Below, piece after piece: positions 9,526-19,109 of a stretch of 64,000 nucleotides of DNA. Below the pieces are notes generated by a model. It saw only the letters and a list, made by a program, of their open reading frames with translations, was not told the origin of the DNA and searched no databases. Where the stretch lies: assembly GCF_000373385.1 (NCBI RefSeq), contig NZ_KB891330.1:1-64000 (forward strand), in the 5' to 3' direction. This DNA comes from Thiobacillus thioparus DSM 505. GTDB lineage: Bacteria > Pseudomonadota > Gammaproteobacteria > Burkholderiales > Thiobacillaceae. Position numbers and translations under genes: made by a program. The stretch's first letter is position 1. Each line of letters opens with the position of its first letter.

Positions 9526-10649
9526 CAGAACAGGCGTCCGCGCGACGTACTGGCATTGTCTTTCTTGGCTGCCAGATCGGCCACGATCACCACATCCCCC
9601 TGCTTCAGCTTGCCGGCGACGATTTGCGTAAAGGCCTTGTCGCTGATGCCAGTCTTCACCGTCACCCGCTCCGGCTTGCCGTCGACCAACCGATACACCG
9701 CCGCGCCGCGCGGCTTGCCGGCGCCCTCGACGACGTTGCCCGCCTGAGGGCGGAAACGCAGCGCCGTCGTCGGCACCCGCAGCACGTCCGGCCGCGTCTC
9801 GACCAGCACGCGCAGGTTGGCCGTCATCCCTGGCATCAGCGCCAGATCAGGATTGGCGACATTTACCACCACGTTGTAGGTCACGACGTTCTGCGCGGTC
9901 GTGGCATTCAATCGGACCTGCCGCACCGCACCGGTGTATTCGGTATCGGGAAACGCGTCGACGCGGAACTTGACCGGTTGCCCCACCTTGATCTGCCCGA
10001 TATCGGCTTCCGACACGGTTGAGTCGATCTGCATCTGCGTCAGATCCTTGCCGATCTGGAATAGCGTCGGTGTCTGGAAGCTCGCCGCGACGGTCTGGCC
10101 GACGTCGACCTGGCGGTTGATCACGGTGCCGTCGACCGGCGAACGGATGATCGAAAAGCCGAGATTGGTCTGGTCGCGCGTCACCTGCGCGCGCGCCAGC
10201 CGCACCTGCGCCGCGGCCTGGGCGCGGGCCGCCAGCGTCTGGTCGAGCTCCTGCTGCGACACGTATTCCTGCTTGAACAGCGTCTGCATGCGCGCTGCGT
10301 TGGCCTCGGCCAGATCGAGTTGTGCCTGGGCGTTGGCGAGATTGGCCGTGCTTTGCGCGAGCGCCGCCTTGAACAGCGCCGGGTCGAGCTCGGCCAGCAC
10401 CTGCCCTGCTTTCACCTGCTGATTGAAGTCGGCATCGATGCGCCGCACCGTTCCCGAGACCTGGGTGCCCACGTTGACCAGTGTGACCGGGTTGAGCGTG
10501 CCATTGGCCGACACTTCGGCCGCAATGTCGCCGCGATCCACAGTCACCGTCCGGTATTGCGGTTCGGCAGGCTTACTCTTGCCGTTCCACCACCACGCGG
10601 CCGCTGCAATCACCATGACCAGCAGTACAAGCATCCCTGTTTTTTTCAT
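9525..10649 (-). CDS. MacA-like periplasmic adaptor (membrane fusion protein)
   Basis: 374 residues from ATG 10649, which overlaps the TolC-like gene stop as ATGA; the longer open frame upstream is a shadow of that gene. It has an N-terminal signal-anchor helix MKKTGMLVLLVMVIAAAAWWW. The lipoyl half-motifs follow (GTLNPVTLVNVGTQVSGTV and RSPVDGTVINRQVDVGQTV), separated by an alpha-hairpin rich in Ala, Gln and Arg (about 90-165). It should link the inner-membrane MacB-like pump to the outer-membrane channel. Confidence 0.93.
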   Translation of the reverse strand: MKKTGMLVLLVMVIAAAAWWWNGKSKPAEPQYRTVTVDRGDIAAEVSANGTLNPVTLVNVGTQVSGTVRRIDADFNQQVKAGQVLAELDPALFKAALAQSTANLANAQAQLDLAEANAARMQTLFKQEYVSQQELDQTLAARAQAAAQVRLARAQVTRDQTNLGFSIIRSPVDGTVINRQVDVGQTVAASFQTPTLFQIGKDLTQMQIDSTVSEADIGQIKVGQPVKFRVDAFPDTEYTGAVRQVRLNATTAQNVVTYNVVVNVANPDLALMPGMTANLRVLVETRPDVLRVPTTALRFRPQAGNVVEGAGKPRGAAVYRLVDGKPERVTVKTGISDKAFTQIVAGKLKQGDVVIVADLAAKKDNASTSRGRLF

Positions 10650-12028
10650 CGCTTTCCTTCCTGCTGCGCCGGTTCCAACCAGTCCCAACTCAAATCCCCA
10701 ATGGCCTGCGCCAGCTGCGCCCGTGCCACCCGCAAGCCCAGCCGCGTCTGCAACTGGGTCTGGCGCGCCTGGGCCAGATTGGCCTGCGCGCTCAATACAT
10801 CGAGCAGGATGCCAAGCCCTGCCTGGTACCGTCCCAGCGCGAGTTTCTCGGCCGCGGCCGCGCTTTCCACCAGATCGGCGCTGCGGCTGTCCGCTTCGGT
10901 CTCGCTCTTCACGCTGTAATAGGCGCGCCACACGTCCAGCGCCACCTGGTTGGCCACCCGGTCGCGTTCCGCTGCGGCCAGGCCGGCCTGGGTTTGCGCC
11001 GCGGCGACCTGATAGGTGTTGCGATAGCCGGTGAAGAGCGGAATGGTCAGATTGATCCCCACGCTGGAGCTGGTCGCCGCCAGGGAACCGTTGTCCAGCC
11101 GTTGCGCGCCATAGAAAGCCGAGAAGCTGGGCTTGCCGGCTGCCTCGGCGCTACGCACACCAGCCTGCTGGGCAAGCACCGTGGCCTCCGCCGCACGCAG
11201 ATCCGGCCGACGGCTGCGTGCGGCTTCGATCAAACCATCCACTGCCGCGCTCAGGTCCGGCGTCTGGCTGAACGCCGCCTCGCTGTCGATGACGCTGAAG
11301 CCGGTTTGCCGGGTATCGCCCATCAGCGCAGCCAGCTCGCCCTGCATCCGCGCGGCCTCGCCCTCGGCACGGATCCGCTCGATCTGGCGCTGGGTATACA
11401 CAGTTTTCGCCTGCAGCCGATCCAATGGAATGGCCGTCCCCACAGCCACCCGTGCGGTGGCGGCCTTGAATGCGGCAAGCGCCGAAGCCTCGGCCTCGCG
11501 CGCGACGCTGGCCGCACCCTGTGCGGTCAGCAGATTGAAATAGGCGGTGACCGTCTGCAGATAGAGCTGGCGCACACTGTCGTCCTGGCTGGCACGTGCC
11601 GCCGCCAGCAATGCCTCGGCGGCATCGCGCTGGGCCGCACGGCCCCCGAAGTCGTACAGCAGGTATTGTGCGTCCAGCCCCAGTTGCCAGGCGTTGCGAT
11701 CGTTCGGCGGCATGCGGTCCCCGGTGCGGGACACACTGCCGCTGACCGACAGGCTGGGCAGATAGGCGCTGTATGCCTGCCCCAGTTCGGCGGCGCGCAG
11801 CCGCGCCGTGAGCCAGGCGGTGCGGGTGGCCGGATTGGCGCACAGGGCGCGCTCGACCGCGCGTGCCAGCGTAATCGGGCCGGTCGGAACAGCCGTATCG
11901 CATACCGCTGCCGGGCGCAGTTCGGCCATCGGCGACGGCGGCACCCGGTCGAGTACCCCGAAGGGATCCGCAGCCGAAGCCGCGCTGCTGACCAACATCA
12001 CCAGCAGCAGAGAAAATCGTGCATTCAA
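10646..12028 (-). CDS. TolC-family outer-membrane efflux protein
   Basis: 460 residues with signal peptide MNARFSLLLVMLVSSAASA. It has the two OEP (outer membrane efflux) repeats of TolC-like channels, including ALCANPATRTAWLTARLRAAELGQAYSAYLPSL in repeat one and GLAAAERDRVANQVALDVWRAYY in repeat two. It is first in the four-gene exporter operon tolC-like, macA-like, ATPase, permease. No specific symbol is assigned because several TolC families share this architecture. Confidence 0.92.
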   Translation of the reverse strand: MNARFSLLLVMLVSSAASAADPFGVLDRVPPSPMAELRPAAVCDTAVPTGPITLARAVERALCANPATRTAWLTARLRAAELGQAYSAYLPSLSVSGSVSRTGDRMPPNDRNAWQLGLDAQYLLYDFGGRAAQRDAAEALLAAARASQDDSVRQLYLQTVTAYFNLLTAQGAASVAREAEASALAAFKAATARVAVGTAIPLDRLQAKTVYTQRQIERIRAEGEAARMQGELAALMGDTRQTGFSVIDSEAAFSQTPDLSAAVDGLIEAARSRRPDLRAAEATVLAQQAGVRSAEAAGKPSFSAFYGAQRLDNGSLAATSSSVGINLTIPLFTGYRNTYQVAAAQTQAGLAAAERDRVANQVALDVWRAYYSVKSETEADSRSADLVESAAAAEKLALGRYQAGLGILLDVLSAQANLAQARQTQLQTRLGLRVARAQLAQAIGDLSWDWLEPAQQEGKR

Positions 12029-12175
12029 AGTAAGGGGGTTCTGGGGTAAAAGCGCGTTATATAGAATGCCAGTGTATCGGTTCAGTTCCCATTTGCGGGG
12101 ACAAACTATCGCAGGGCATCAGCGCTTCCCCGAAACGTCTCTGTCCCTTTACCGTCGACCCCTTCCGCCCACGCC
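12029..12175. promoter_or_regulatory. Divergent intergenic region between the TolC-like operon and mutM
   Basis: 147 bp separate the two divergent starts and must hold both promoters. On the reverse strand a TATAAC-like -10 is visible near 12060, without a convincing -35. No strong operator or hairpin was recognised. Confidence 0.4.
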
Positions 12176-12988
12176 ATGCCCGAATTACCCGAAGTCGAAA
12201 CCACCCGCTTGGGATTGCTGCCCCGCCTGCAGCATCGCACGCTCACGCGCATCGTGGTGCGCAATCCGCGCCTGCGCTGGCCGGTGCCAGCCGATCTGGA
12301 AACGCGGCTGGGCGGGCTGACACTCAAGGGGCTCGACCGGCGCGGGAAATACCTGCTGTTCGATTTTGGTGCCGCCACCCAGATCGTCCACCTGGGCATG
12401 TCGGGCAGCCTGCGCCTGGCCGGGCCTGACGAGCCTGCCGCCCTGCACGATCACGTCGACTGGCTGTTCGACGACGGCAGCACGCTGCGATTGCGTGACC
12501 CGCGCCGCTTCGGTGCCGTGCTATGGACCGACGACGTGACGCGGCACCCGTTGCTCGTCCATCTGGGACCGGAACCGCTGACGCCGGCGTTCGACGCCGC
12601 CTACATGCACGCGCAGTGCCAACGCCGCAACGCCGCGATCAAGCAGGTCATCATGGATGCACAGGTAGTAGTGGGTGTCGGTAATATCTACGCCTCCGAG
12701 TCGCTGTTCCATGCCGGCATCCGCCCGGCGACCGCTGCGCGTCGTCTCAGCCGCCCGGCCTGCGCCCGGTTGGTCACCGCAATCAAACAGGTGCTGACAG
12801 CCGCCATTGCCGCGGGCGGCAGTTCGCTGCGCGATTACGTCGCGAGCGACGGCGAGCTGGGTTATTTTCAGTTGCAAACACGCGTGTACGACCGCGAAGG
12901 CCTGCCGTGCAAGACGTGCAGCAACCCGATCCGCCGCATCGTGCAAGGTCAGCGCGCAAGCTTCTACTGCTCCACCTGCCAGCGTTGA
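12176..12988 (+). CDS. mutM: Bifunctional DNA-formamidopyrimidine glycosylase/AP lyase
   Basis: 270 residues. It excises 8-oxoguanine and Fapy lesions. The N-terminal MPELPEVETTR supplies the catalytic Pro2 and Glu3 after Met removal. The H2TH region (IKQVIMDAQVVVGVGNIYASESLF) and a C-terminal zinc finger (CKTC-16-CSTC pattern in CKTCSNPIRRIVQGQ...FYCSTCQR) are complete. It is transcribed divergently from the exporter operon and followed 35 bp later by the dynamin-like gene. Confidence 0.96.
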   Translation: MPELPEVETTRLGLLPRLQHRTLTRIVVRNPRLRWPVPADLETRLGGLTLKGLDRRGKYLLFDFGAATQIVHLGMSGSLRLAGPDEPAALHDHVDWLFDDGSTLRLRDPRRFGAVLWTDDVTRHPLLVHLGPEPLTPAFDAAYMHAQCQRRNAAIKQVIMDAQVVVGVGNIYASESLFHAGIRPATAARRLSRPACARLVTAIKQVLTAAIAAGGSSLRDYVASDGELGYFQLQTRVYDREGLPCKTCSNPIRRIVQGQRASFYCSTCQR

Positions 12989-13011
12989 TCTGGCAGGCAC
13001 AGAATCAAGTT

Positions 13012-13039
13012 TTGTCATTAATATGTCGTTAAATGACAA
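13012..13039. repeat. Inverted repeat overlapping the start of the dynamin-like gene
   Basis: TTGTCATT (13012-13019) and AATGACAA (13032-13039) are perfect 8-bp arms around a 12-nt spacer. The first possible ATG (13023) of the downstream gene lies inside the spacer. The symmetry resembles a repressor operator more than a terminator, since no GC-rich stem or U run is present. Confidence 0.5.
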
Positions 13040-15026
13040 TGCCTTATCTCTGACTGGCCCCATGCAATCCACCACCCTGGTTGACGAATTCGAGCACTAC
13101 AGCACTTGGCGCGAAGCCGTGTATGTGCGCGTCGAAGCGTTGCGTGACTGGCTCGACGCCCAGGAACTGAGCGACGCCGAATCCGAGATGCGGTTGAATC
13201 AGCTGCTCGGCCGCCTGCAGGAAGACAAGCTGAACGTGGCCTTCGTTGCCGAATTCTCGCGCGGCAAGTCCGAACTCATCAACGCGATCTTCTTTTCGGA
13301 CTACCGGCAGCGCGTGCTGCCGTCGTCTGCAGGGCGCACGACCATGTGCCCCACCGAGCTGTTTTTCGACCCGTTGCATCGCCCTTCGTTGCGTCTGCTG
13401 CCGATCGACACCAAGACCCGCGAGGGCAGCATTGTCGACTTCAAACGCGACGCGGATGCCTGGACCGAATTCCCGCTCAACCTCGATTCAGCCGAGGAGA
13501 TGAGCGCAACGCTGATGCGGCTGGCCGACACGCTCGATGTCGACGCCGCCACTGCCGAAGCGTTCGGCCTGATCAATCCCGACGACGAGGAAACCGCACG
13601 CAGCCTGGAGCGCGACGGCAGCATCGCAATTCCGCGCTGGCGCCATGCGCTGATCAATTTTCCTCACCCACTGCTGAAGCAGGGATTGGTCATCCTCGAC
13701 ACGCCGGGCCTGAATGCCATCGGTACCGAGCCCGAACTGACGCTCAACATGCTCCCCAACGCCCATGCGGTGCTGTTCCTGCTAGCCGCCGATACCGGCG
13801 TCACCAGGTCGGACATCGAGATCTGGCGTCAGTACATTGCGCCGGTGCAAGGGACCAGCCGCGCGCGGCTGGTGGTGCTGAACAAGATCGACGGCCTGTG
13901 GGACGAACTGAAGACGGAAGCGCAAATCGACGCTGAAATCGCCAAACAAGTCGCCAGCAGCGCAGTCTTGCTCGGCCTGCCACCAAGCCAGGTCTATCCT
14001 GTATCGGCACAGAAAGCGCTGGTTGCCAAGATTCGCAACGACGGCGCCCTGCTGGAAAAAAGCCGTCTGCCTGGGTTGGAAGCGGCCCTGACGCAGGAGC
14101 TCATTCCTTGCAAGCAGGCATTGGTCAGCGAATCGTCACAGGCTGCAGTGGAAGACGTGGTGATCAAGACCACCGAGCTATTGGAAACCCGGCTCGCCAC
14201 GATCCAGGATCAGGTCGACGAACTGCAGGGTCTGCGCGGCAAGAACCGCGACGTCATCCAGCACATGATGGTCAAGGCCAACGAGGACAAGCAGCAGTTC
14301 GAGCGCGGCCTGGAGCAGTTCAATGCCTTGCGCAATGTATTCGCGACGCAGGTCGAGGCGCTGAGGCAGCGGCTGGGCATGGAGGCGCTACGCAACGAGG
14401 TCCGTCATACCCGGCAGGCGATGGAAAAAAGCCATTTCAGCGTGGGACTACGCGAGGCGATGAGCCATTTTTTCCGCCAAGTGGACGGCAACCTGGATGC
14501 GTCGGCAGAGACTATCAAGGAAATCCGCGCCATGATGACGGCGATGTACCAGAAATTCAGCGACGAACACGGTCTGGCAGCGGTCAACCCGCCCGATCAC
14601 AGCCTGCACAAATATCGCAAGGAAATGGCACGGCTGGAACGCATCTTCGACGATCGCTTCAACACCGTGTTCAAGATGCTGACGGTAGGCCAGAGCCAGC
14701 TGACCGCGCGCTTTTTCGAGACGCTGGCAAGCAAGGTGGTCCAGGTATTCGAACTGGCCAACAGCGAAACCGAATCGTGGCTGAAGGCCCTGATTGCACC
14801 CATGGAAACCCAGGTGCGCGAACACAAGCTTCAACTGAAACGTCGCCTGGAAAGCGTCAGCCGCATCCATGCCGCGACCGAGACGCTGGACGAACGCATT
14901 GCCGAACTGGAAGCCTCGATCGGAACCGTGAGCGACCAGCTGGACAACCTGGCACGCATCAACCTGCGCATCGCCGATGCCCTGGCAGATGAGCTAAACA
15001 AACCCGCTCTGGCCAGAACGGCCTGA
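13023..15026 (+). CDS. Dynamin-family large GTPase
   Basis: 667 residues from ATG 13023; ATG 13062 is an alternative and neither has a clear ribosome site. The GTPase domain (about 60-350) has G1 EFSRGKS (GKS at 81-83), the first Gly of the P-loop being Ala, G3 DTPG at 226-229 and G4 NKID at 287-290. The second half is long helical coiled coil (IQDQVDELQGLRGKN; QVREHKLQLKRRLESV; ERIAELEASIGTVSDQLDNL). This matches bacterial dynamin-like proteins, which remodel membranes. No transmembrane helix is evident. It is a single gene, not one of a tandem pair. Confidence 0.85.
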   Translation: MSLNDNALSLTGPMQSTTLVDEFEHYSTWREAVYVRVEALRDWLDAQELSDAESEMRLNQLLGRLQEDKLNVAFVAEFSRGKSELINAIFFSDYRQRVLPSSAGRTTMCPTELFFDPLHRPSLRLLPIDTKTREGSIVDFKRDADAWTEFPLNLDSAEEMSATLMRLADTLDVDAATAEAFGLINPDDEETARSLERDGSIAIPRWRHALINFPHPLLKQGLVILDTPGLNAIGTEPELTLNMLPNAHAVLFLLAADTGVTRSDIEIWRQYIAPVQGTSRARLVVLNKIDGLWDELKTEAQIDAEIAKQVASSAVLLGLPPSQVYPVSAQKALVAKIRNDGALLEKSRLPGLEAALTQELIPCKQALVSESSQAAVEDVVIKTTELLETRLATIQDQVDELQGLRGKNRDVIQHMMVKANEDKQQFERGLEQFNALRNVFATQVEALRQRLGMEALRNEVRHTRQAMEKSHFSVGLREAMSHFFRQVDGNLDASAETIKEIRAMMTAMYQKFSDEHGLAAVNPPDHSLHKYRKEMARLERIFDDRFNTVFKMLTVGQSQLTARFFETLASKVVQVFELANSETESWLKALIAPMETQVREHKLQLKRRLESVSRIHAATETLDERIAELEASIGTVSDQLDNLARINLRIADALADELNKPALARTA

Positions 15027-15030
15027 GCGA

Positions 15031-15300
<270 letters not shown>

Positions 15301-15783
15301 TCAGTTTTTTCTTATTTTCTCACTTAATCGCCGCGCCACCAATGGGTGGACGAAAGGCGTGACGTCGCCGCCCAGTTGCGCGATCTCGCGGATCATGCTG
15401 GCCGAGATGAACATGTATTGATCCGATGGTGTGAGAAACAAGGTTTCGATGTCAGGCTTGAGATTGCGGTTCATGCCCGCCAGCTGGAATTCGTATTCAA
15501 AGTCGGACGCCGCGCGCAGCCCCCGCAGTACTGCGATCGCGCCCTGTTCGGCGACAAAATCGATCAGGAGACCGGAAAACCCTTCGACCCGCACCTGCGG
15601 AACATCGGCCAGCACGTCGCGCGTCATCGCCACCCGCTCCTCCATGGTGAAGAAAGGCCGCTTGTTGCGCGATTCGGCCACCGCGACGATGACGCAGTCG
15701 AACAGCCGCACCGCACGCCGAACCAGATCCTCGTGGCCGCGTGTGATGGGGTCGAAGGTACCGGGATAGACGGCAGTCAGCAT
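15301..15783 (-). CDS. coaD: Phosphopantetheine adenylyltransferase
   Basis: 160 residues, the usual length. It transfers AMP to 4'-phosphopantetheine in coenzyme A synthesis. The nucleotidyltransferase motif [19 protein letters not shown] (T/HxGH type) and the C-terminal [19 protein letters not shown] (ISSS-like substrate loop) are visible, with [19 protein letters not shown] between them. It follows rsmD by 7 bp, the conserved rsmD-coaD pair. Confidence 0.96.
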   Translation of the reverse strand: MLTAVYPGTFDPITRGHEDLVRRAVRLFDCVIVAVAESRNKRPFFTMEERVAMTRDVLADVPQVRVEGFSGLLIDFVAEQGAIAVLRGLRAASDFEYEFQLAGMNRNLKPDIETLFLTPSDQYMFISASMIREIAQLGGDVTPFVHPLVARRLSEKIRKN

Positions 15784-15790
15784 GGATTCA

Positions 15791-16366
15791 TCATTCCTTG
15801 ATCAGTAGCGCGAAATGCGAACGCCCCGCGCGTCCGCTGCGGTGGATGATAAACCCCGGAGGCGCCACGACTGCCGTCTCCTGTTCGATATAGGCATGTC
15901 CGCCGGGCTTGAGATGGCGCGCCAGATCGGCCAGCACCGTCCCGGCCAGGCCGCTGTCGAACGGCGGATCGACGAAAATCAGGTCGAACGTCTCGCGGTT
16001 GTTCGCCAGCCACGCCAGCGCGTCGGCGCGGAGGATCTCGACCTGGTTCACTCCGAGCGCCGCACGGTTCATTTCCAGCGCACCGCCGGCCTTGAGATCG
16101 CGTTCGATCATGACGACTCGTCCCGCCCCACGCGAGGCCGCCTCGAAGCCGAGCGCGCCGCTGCCGGCAAACAGGTCCAGACATGTCCATCCCGGCAGAT
16201 CCTGGCCCAGCCAATTGAACAGCGTCTCGCGCACGCGGTCGGGCGTCGGGCGCAAACCCGCGCCATCGGGGAAATCGAGCAGGCGGCGGCGGTATTGCCC
16301 GCCGATGATACGCACCCGGTTGGACGCGCCGTGCGCCCGCTGGGGTGCGGCGCGCTTAGCGAGCAC
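15791..16366 (-). CDS. rsmD: 16S rRNA (guanine(966)-N(2))-methyltransferase
   Basis: 191 residues. SAM site [19 protein letters not shown] and catalytic FVDPPFD (NPPY-type) identify RsmD, along with the N-terminal [35 protein letters not shown]. The start is GTG at 16366, overlapping the upstream peptidase stop by 11 nt. Confidence 0.95.
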   Translation of the reverse strand: MLAKRAAPQRAHGASNRVRIIGGQYRRRLLDFPDGAGLRPTPDRVRETLFNWLGQDLPGWTCLDLFAGSGALGFEAASRGAGRVVMIERDLKAGGALEMNRAALGVNQVEILRADALAWLANNRETFDLIFVDPPFDSGLAGTVLADLARHLKPGGHAYIEQETAVVAPPGFIIHRSGRAGRSHFALLIKE

Positions 16367-17663
16367 TCTCTCCTCCCACGATGACCGTCACCAGCTTGTC
16401 GGGATCGATGTGACGGGCAAACGCCTGTTTCACGGTCACCACATCAACTGCATTGATTTTGTCGACCCAGGTATCCAGATAATCCAGAGGCAGCTTGTAG
16501 AAGCCCATCAGCGACAGGTATTCGAGAATCTTCTTGTTGCTGTCGATACGCAAAGGAAAGCCGCCGGTGAGGTTGTCCTTGGCCTGCTTCAGTTCCGCCT
16601 CGCTGGGGCCGTCGGCGATGAACTGCCGCAGCGTGGCCTGCGCTACTTTGAGCGCGTCGTCAGTTTGCGCCAACTTGGTCTGCAGGCCGAGCTGGAAGGG
16701 GCCGGCCTCCATCATCGGCAGGAAATAGCTATACGCACTGTAGGCATAGCCACGCTTGTCGCGCACTTCGCGCATCAGCCGCGAATCGAAGCCGCCGCCG
16801 CCCAGCACATAGTTGCCCACGAATAACGGAAAGAAATCGGGGGCGTTACGCGCTACGCCTACTGCTCCCACCAACACATGACTTTGCGTGGAGGGAAACG
16901 CAATCCGCTGCTCATTTGTCCTCGCCGGCTCAGGCTTCGGCAACGCCGAAACGGCTGCCGCACTGGACAGGCCACCCGCCAGACGAGCGGCAATGGCCTC
17001 TGCCTCGGCACGGGAGATATCGCCCATCAGCGAAATCACGGCATTGGGTGCACTGTAGTGCGTACGGTAGAACGTCTGCACATCCCCGCGCGTCAGTTTT
17101 GCGATCGCTGCCGGGTCGCCTGATTCGTCGTGGGCATAGGGATGGGTGCCATACAACGCACGATAGAACGCCTTGTCGGCCACGGTGCCCGGGTCGGCCT
17201 CCGCCTCGCGGATACCGGCAATGAGTCGCTGTTTCTCGCGCTTGATCACGGCCTGCGGGAAATCGGGCTGTTGCAGCACGCGCGCCAGAATGTCGAGCGC
17301 TGCGTCCTTCTCGGCCTGGGACGACAAGGTACGCAACGTGACGCCTCCACGATCGCGGTCGAACGTGCCGCCCAGCACGGCTCCTACATCGGCCAGGCGA
17401 TGGGCGATCGCCGTATCGCTGAGACCGCCGGCTCCCTGGTCGAGGAGAATGTGGGTCAGCTGGGCTAGGCCCGCCTGGTCGCCTGGATCGCGGGCGCTGC
17501 CCGCGGGGAAGTCCACCGAGATGTCGAGGATGGGCAATTCATGGCTTTCCACGAAAATCACCTGCGTGCCGTGCGGCGTTTGCCAGTGTTGGATGGCCAA
17601 CGCTGCCTGCGCCGACAGAGGCAGGCTCAGCAATAGCGCGATACAAAAGGCCTTAATTGTCAT
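16356..17663 (-). CDS. M16-family peptidase-like protein, catalytic motif degenerate
   Basis: 435 residues with signal peptide MTIKAFCIALLLSLPLSAQA. It has the M16 fold (FPAGSARDPGDQAGLAQLTH; the C-terminal half contains the SRLMREVRDKRGYAYSAYSYF motif). Where the first subunit has HxxEH, this protein has HILLDQ, so the zinc site is lost. It probably forms a heterodimer with the active paralogue encoded immediately upstream, as in mitochondrial processing peptidase and other paired M16 proteins. The substrate is unknown. The start overlaps the upstream stop by 11 nt. Confidence 0.9.
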   Translation of the reverse strand: MTIKAFCIALLLSLPLSAQAALAIQHWQTPHGTQVIFVESHELPILDISVDFPAGSARDPGDQAGLAQLTHILLDQGAGGLSDTAIAHRLADVGAVLGGTFDRDRGGVTLRTLSSQAEKDAALDILARVLQQPDFPQAVIKREKQRLIAGIREAEADPGTVADKAFYRALYGTHPYAHDESGDPAAIAKLTRGDVQTFYRTHYSAPNAVISLMGDISRAEAEAIAARLAGGLSSAAAVSALPKPEPARTNEQRIAFPSTQSHVLVGAVGVARNAPDFFPLFVGNYVLGGGGFDSRLMREVRDKRGYAYSAYSYFLPMMEAGPFQLGLQTKLAQTDDALKVAQATLRQFIADGPSEAELKQAKDNLTGGFPLRIDSNKKILEYLSLMGFYKLPLDYLDTWVDKINAVDVVTVKQAFARHIDPDKLVTVIVGGESAR

Positions 17664-19014
17664 GGCGGACTCCCGGCACCGCTGGGCGGCGCGTCTGGGG
17701 TTGCAAAGCTTGCGGGTCGAGTATGCCTACGCTCAACTGGTCATCCTGCAGCCATTGCTTTGCTGCGGCCTGCACCTCTCCGGCGCTCACCGCGCGCAAT
17801 TTGTCGACCCTGTGCGCGAGCGCCTCGGGCGGCAGGCCCGCGGTCACGTATTCGCCCAGTTGCATCGCCTGGTAAAACAACGAGTCGCGCTGGTAGACGT
17901 CGGCCGCAATGACTTGCGCCTTCACCCGGGCGAGTTCCGCTTCGCTGACACCATCGCGCTGGATACGTTCGACCTGGCCACGTATGGCTTTTTCGAGTTC
18001 ATCCGCCGTCTTGCCCGGCGCTGGCGTCGCGTCGATCATGAACATGCCCGGACCGCGCGAAACGGCGTCGTAGCCGGCACTCGTGCTCACTGCGATCTGC
18101 TGCGTCTTGACCAGCGATTTCTGCAGGCGCGCCGAGTCGTTCCCGGAGAGCACACCCGCGAGTATCTGCAGCGCATAGGGCGCGGTATCCTTTTCCCAGT
18201 CCTTGAGGATCGGCGCATGCCAGGCCATCAGCAGATAGGGAACCTTCGCCGGAACCTTGACCACGACGCGCTTCTCGCCGATCTGCGCGGGCTCGTCCTG
18301 CGGCTTGCGCACCGGCAACACACGGGCGGGAATCACTCCGAAATACCGCTTCGCCATGGCGATCACGTCGTCCGATTTCACATCGCCGGCCACTACGAGG
18401 GTCGCATTGTTCGGTACATACCAGCGGGCGTACCAATCGCGTGCTTCCTGCGCGGTCATGTGCTGGAGATCGTCCATCCAGCCGATGACGGGACGGCGAT
18501 AAGGGCTCTCCTGGTAGGCCGTCGCCATCAGGCGTTCATATACCACCGACTGCGGCTGGTCGTCGGTGCGCAGCCGGCGTTCCTCCATCACCACCTGCAT
18601 TTCCTTGGCGAACAGATCATCGCGGATGACGAGGTTGGCCATGCGGTCGGATTCCAACTGCATCGCCAGCTCCAGCCGGTCTTTCTGCATCTGCTGGAAA
18701 TACGCCGTATGGTCGCGGTTGGTGAACGCGTTCTCGCGCCCGCCCGCGGCGGCAATGCGCTTGGAGAATTCGCCCGGCGGCACCATATTCGTGCCGCGAA
18801 ACATCATGTGCTCCAGCACATGTGCCACCCCGGTGGTACCGTTGAATTCGTCCATCGATCCGGCGCGATACCATACCTGCGACACCATCACCGGTGCCCG
18901 ATGATCTTCCTGTACGATCACCCGCATACCATTGTCCAGCGTGACGTCCGTCACCGCCGCCTGCGCGCTGCCCACCATCAGCAGCGCCAGCAGCATTCCC
19001 CGCATGCCGAGCAT
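17653..19014 (-). CDS. M16-family zinc metallopeptidase, catalytic subunit
   Basis: 453 residues with an N-terminal signal peptide (MLGMRGMLLALLMVGSAQA). The inverted zinc motif is intact: VAHVLEHMMFRGT gives HxxEH, with a downstream Glu in the expected helix. It is the partner of the degenerate M16 gene that overlaps it. Exported, presumably periplasmic; no specific substrate can be named from sequence. Confidence 0.93.
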   Translation of the reverse strand: MLGMRGMLLALLMVGSAQAAVTDVTLDNGMRVIVQEDHRAPVMVSQVWYRAGSMDEFNGTTGVAHVLEHMMFRGTNMVPPGEFSKRIAAAGGRENAFTNRDHTAYFQQMQKDRLELAMQLESDRMANLVIRDDLFAKEMQVVMEERRLRTDDQPQSVVYERLMATAYQESPYRRPVIGWMDDLQHMTAQEARDWYARWYVPNNATLVVAGDVKSDDVIAMAKRYFGVIPARVLPVRKPQDEPAQIGEKRVVVKVPAKVPYLLMAWHAPILKDWEKDTAPYALQILAGVLSGNDSARLQKSLVKTQQIAVSTSAGYDAVSRGPGMFMIDATPAPGKTADELEKAIRGQVERIQRDGVSEAELARVKAQVIAADVYQRDSLFYQAMQLGEYVTAGLPPEALAHRVDKLRAVSAGEVQAAAKQWLQDDQLSVGILDPQALQPQTRRPAVPGVRHDN

Positions 19015-19038
19015 GTTTCCACCTCTTGTTGAATGAGT

Positions 19039-19068
19039 CCGAATGATAAGCCGTAGCCGAATGATAAG
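19039..19068. repeat. Two direct copies of a 12-bp motif in the ftsY/M16 divergent region
   Basis: CCGAATGATAAG occurs at 19039-19050 and again at 19057-19068, with starts 18 bp apart. The pair lies in the 95-bp divergent gap and so could overlap either promoter. No known factor is recognised. Confidence 0.5.
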
Positions 19069-19109
19069 ATTAGGCGTCCGTCAAACAGCTATGCTGACTG
19101 CCTTTATCC

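Noticed and set aside
10650-10931. N-terminal extension of the MacA-like frame
   Set aside because: It is a shadow of the TolC-like gene; the true start has a signal-anchor helix and an ATGA overlap.
17173-19032. A 619-residue forward open frame
   Set aside because: It is antisense to the two M16 peptidase genes, which have conserved motifs. Long antisense frames are expected in GC-rich DNA, and the translation shows no coherent domain.
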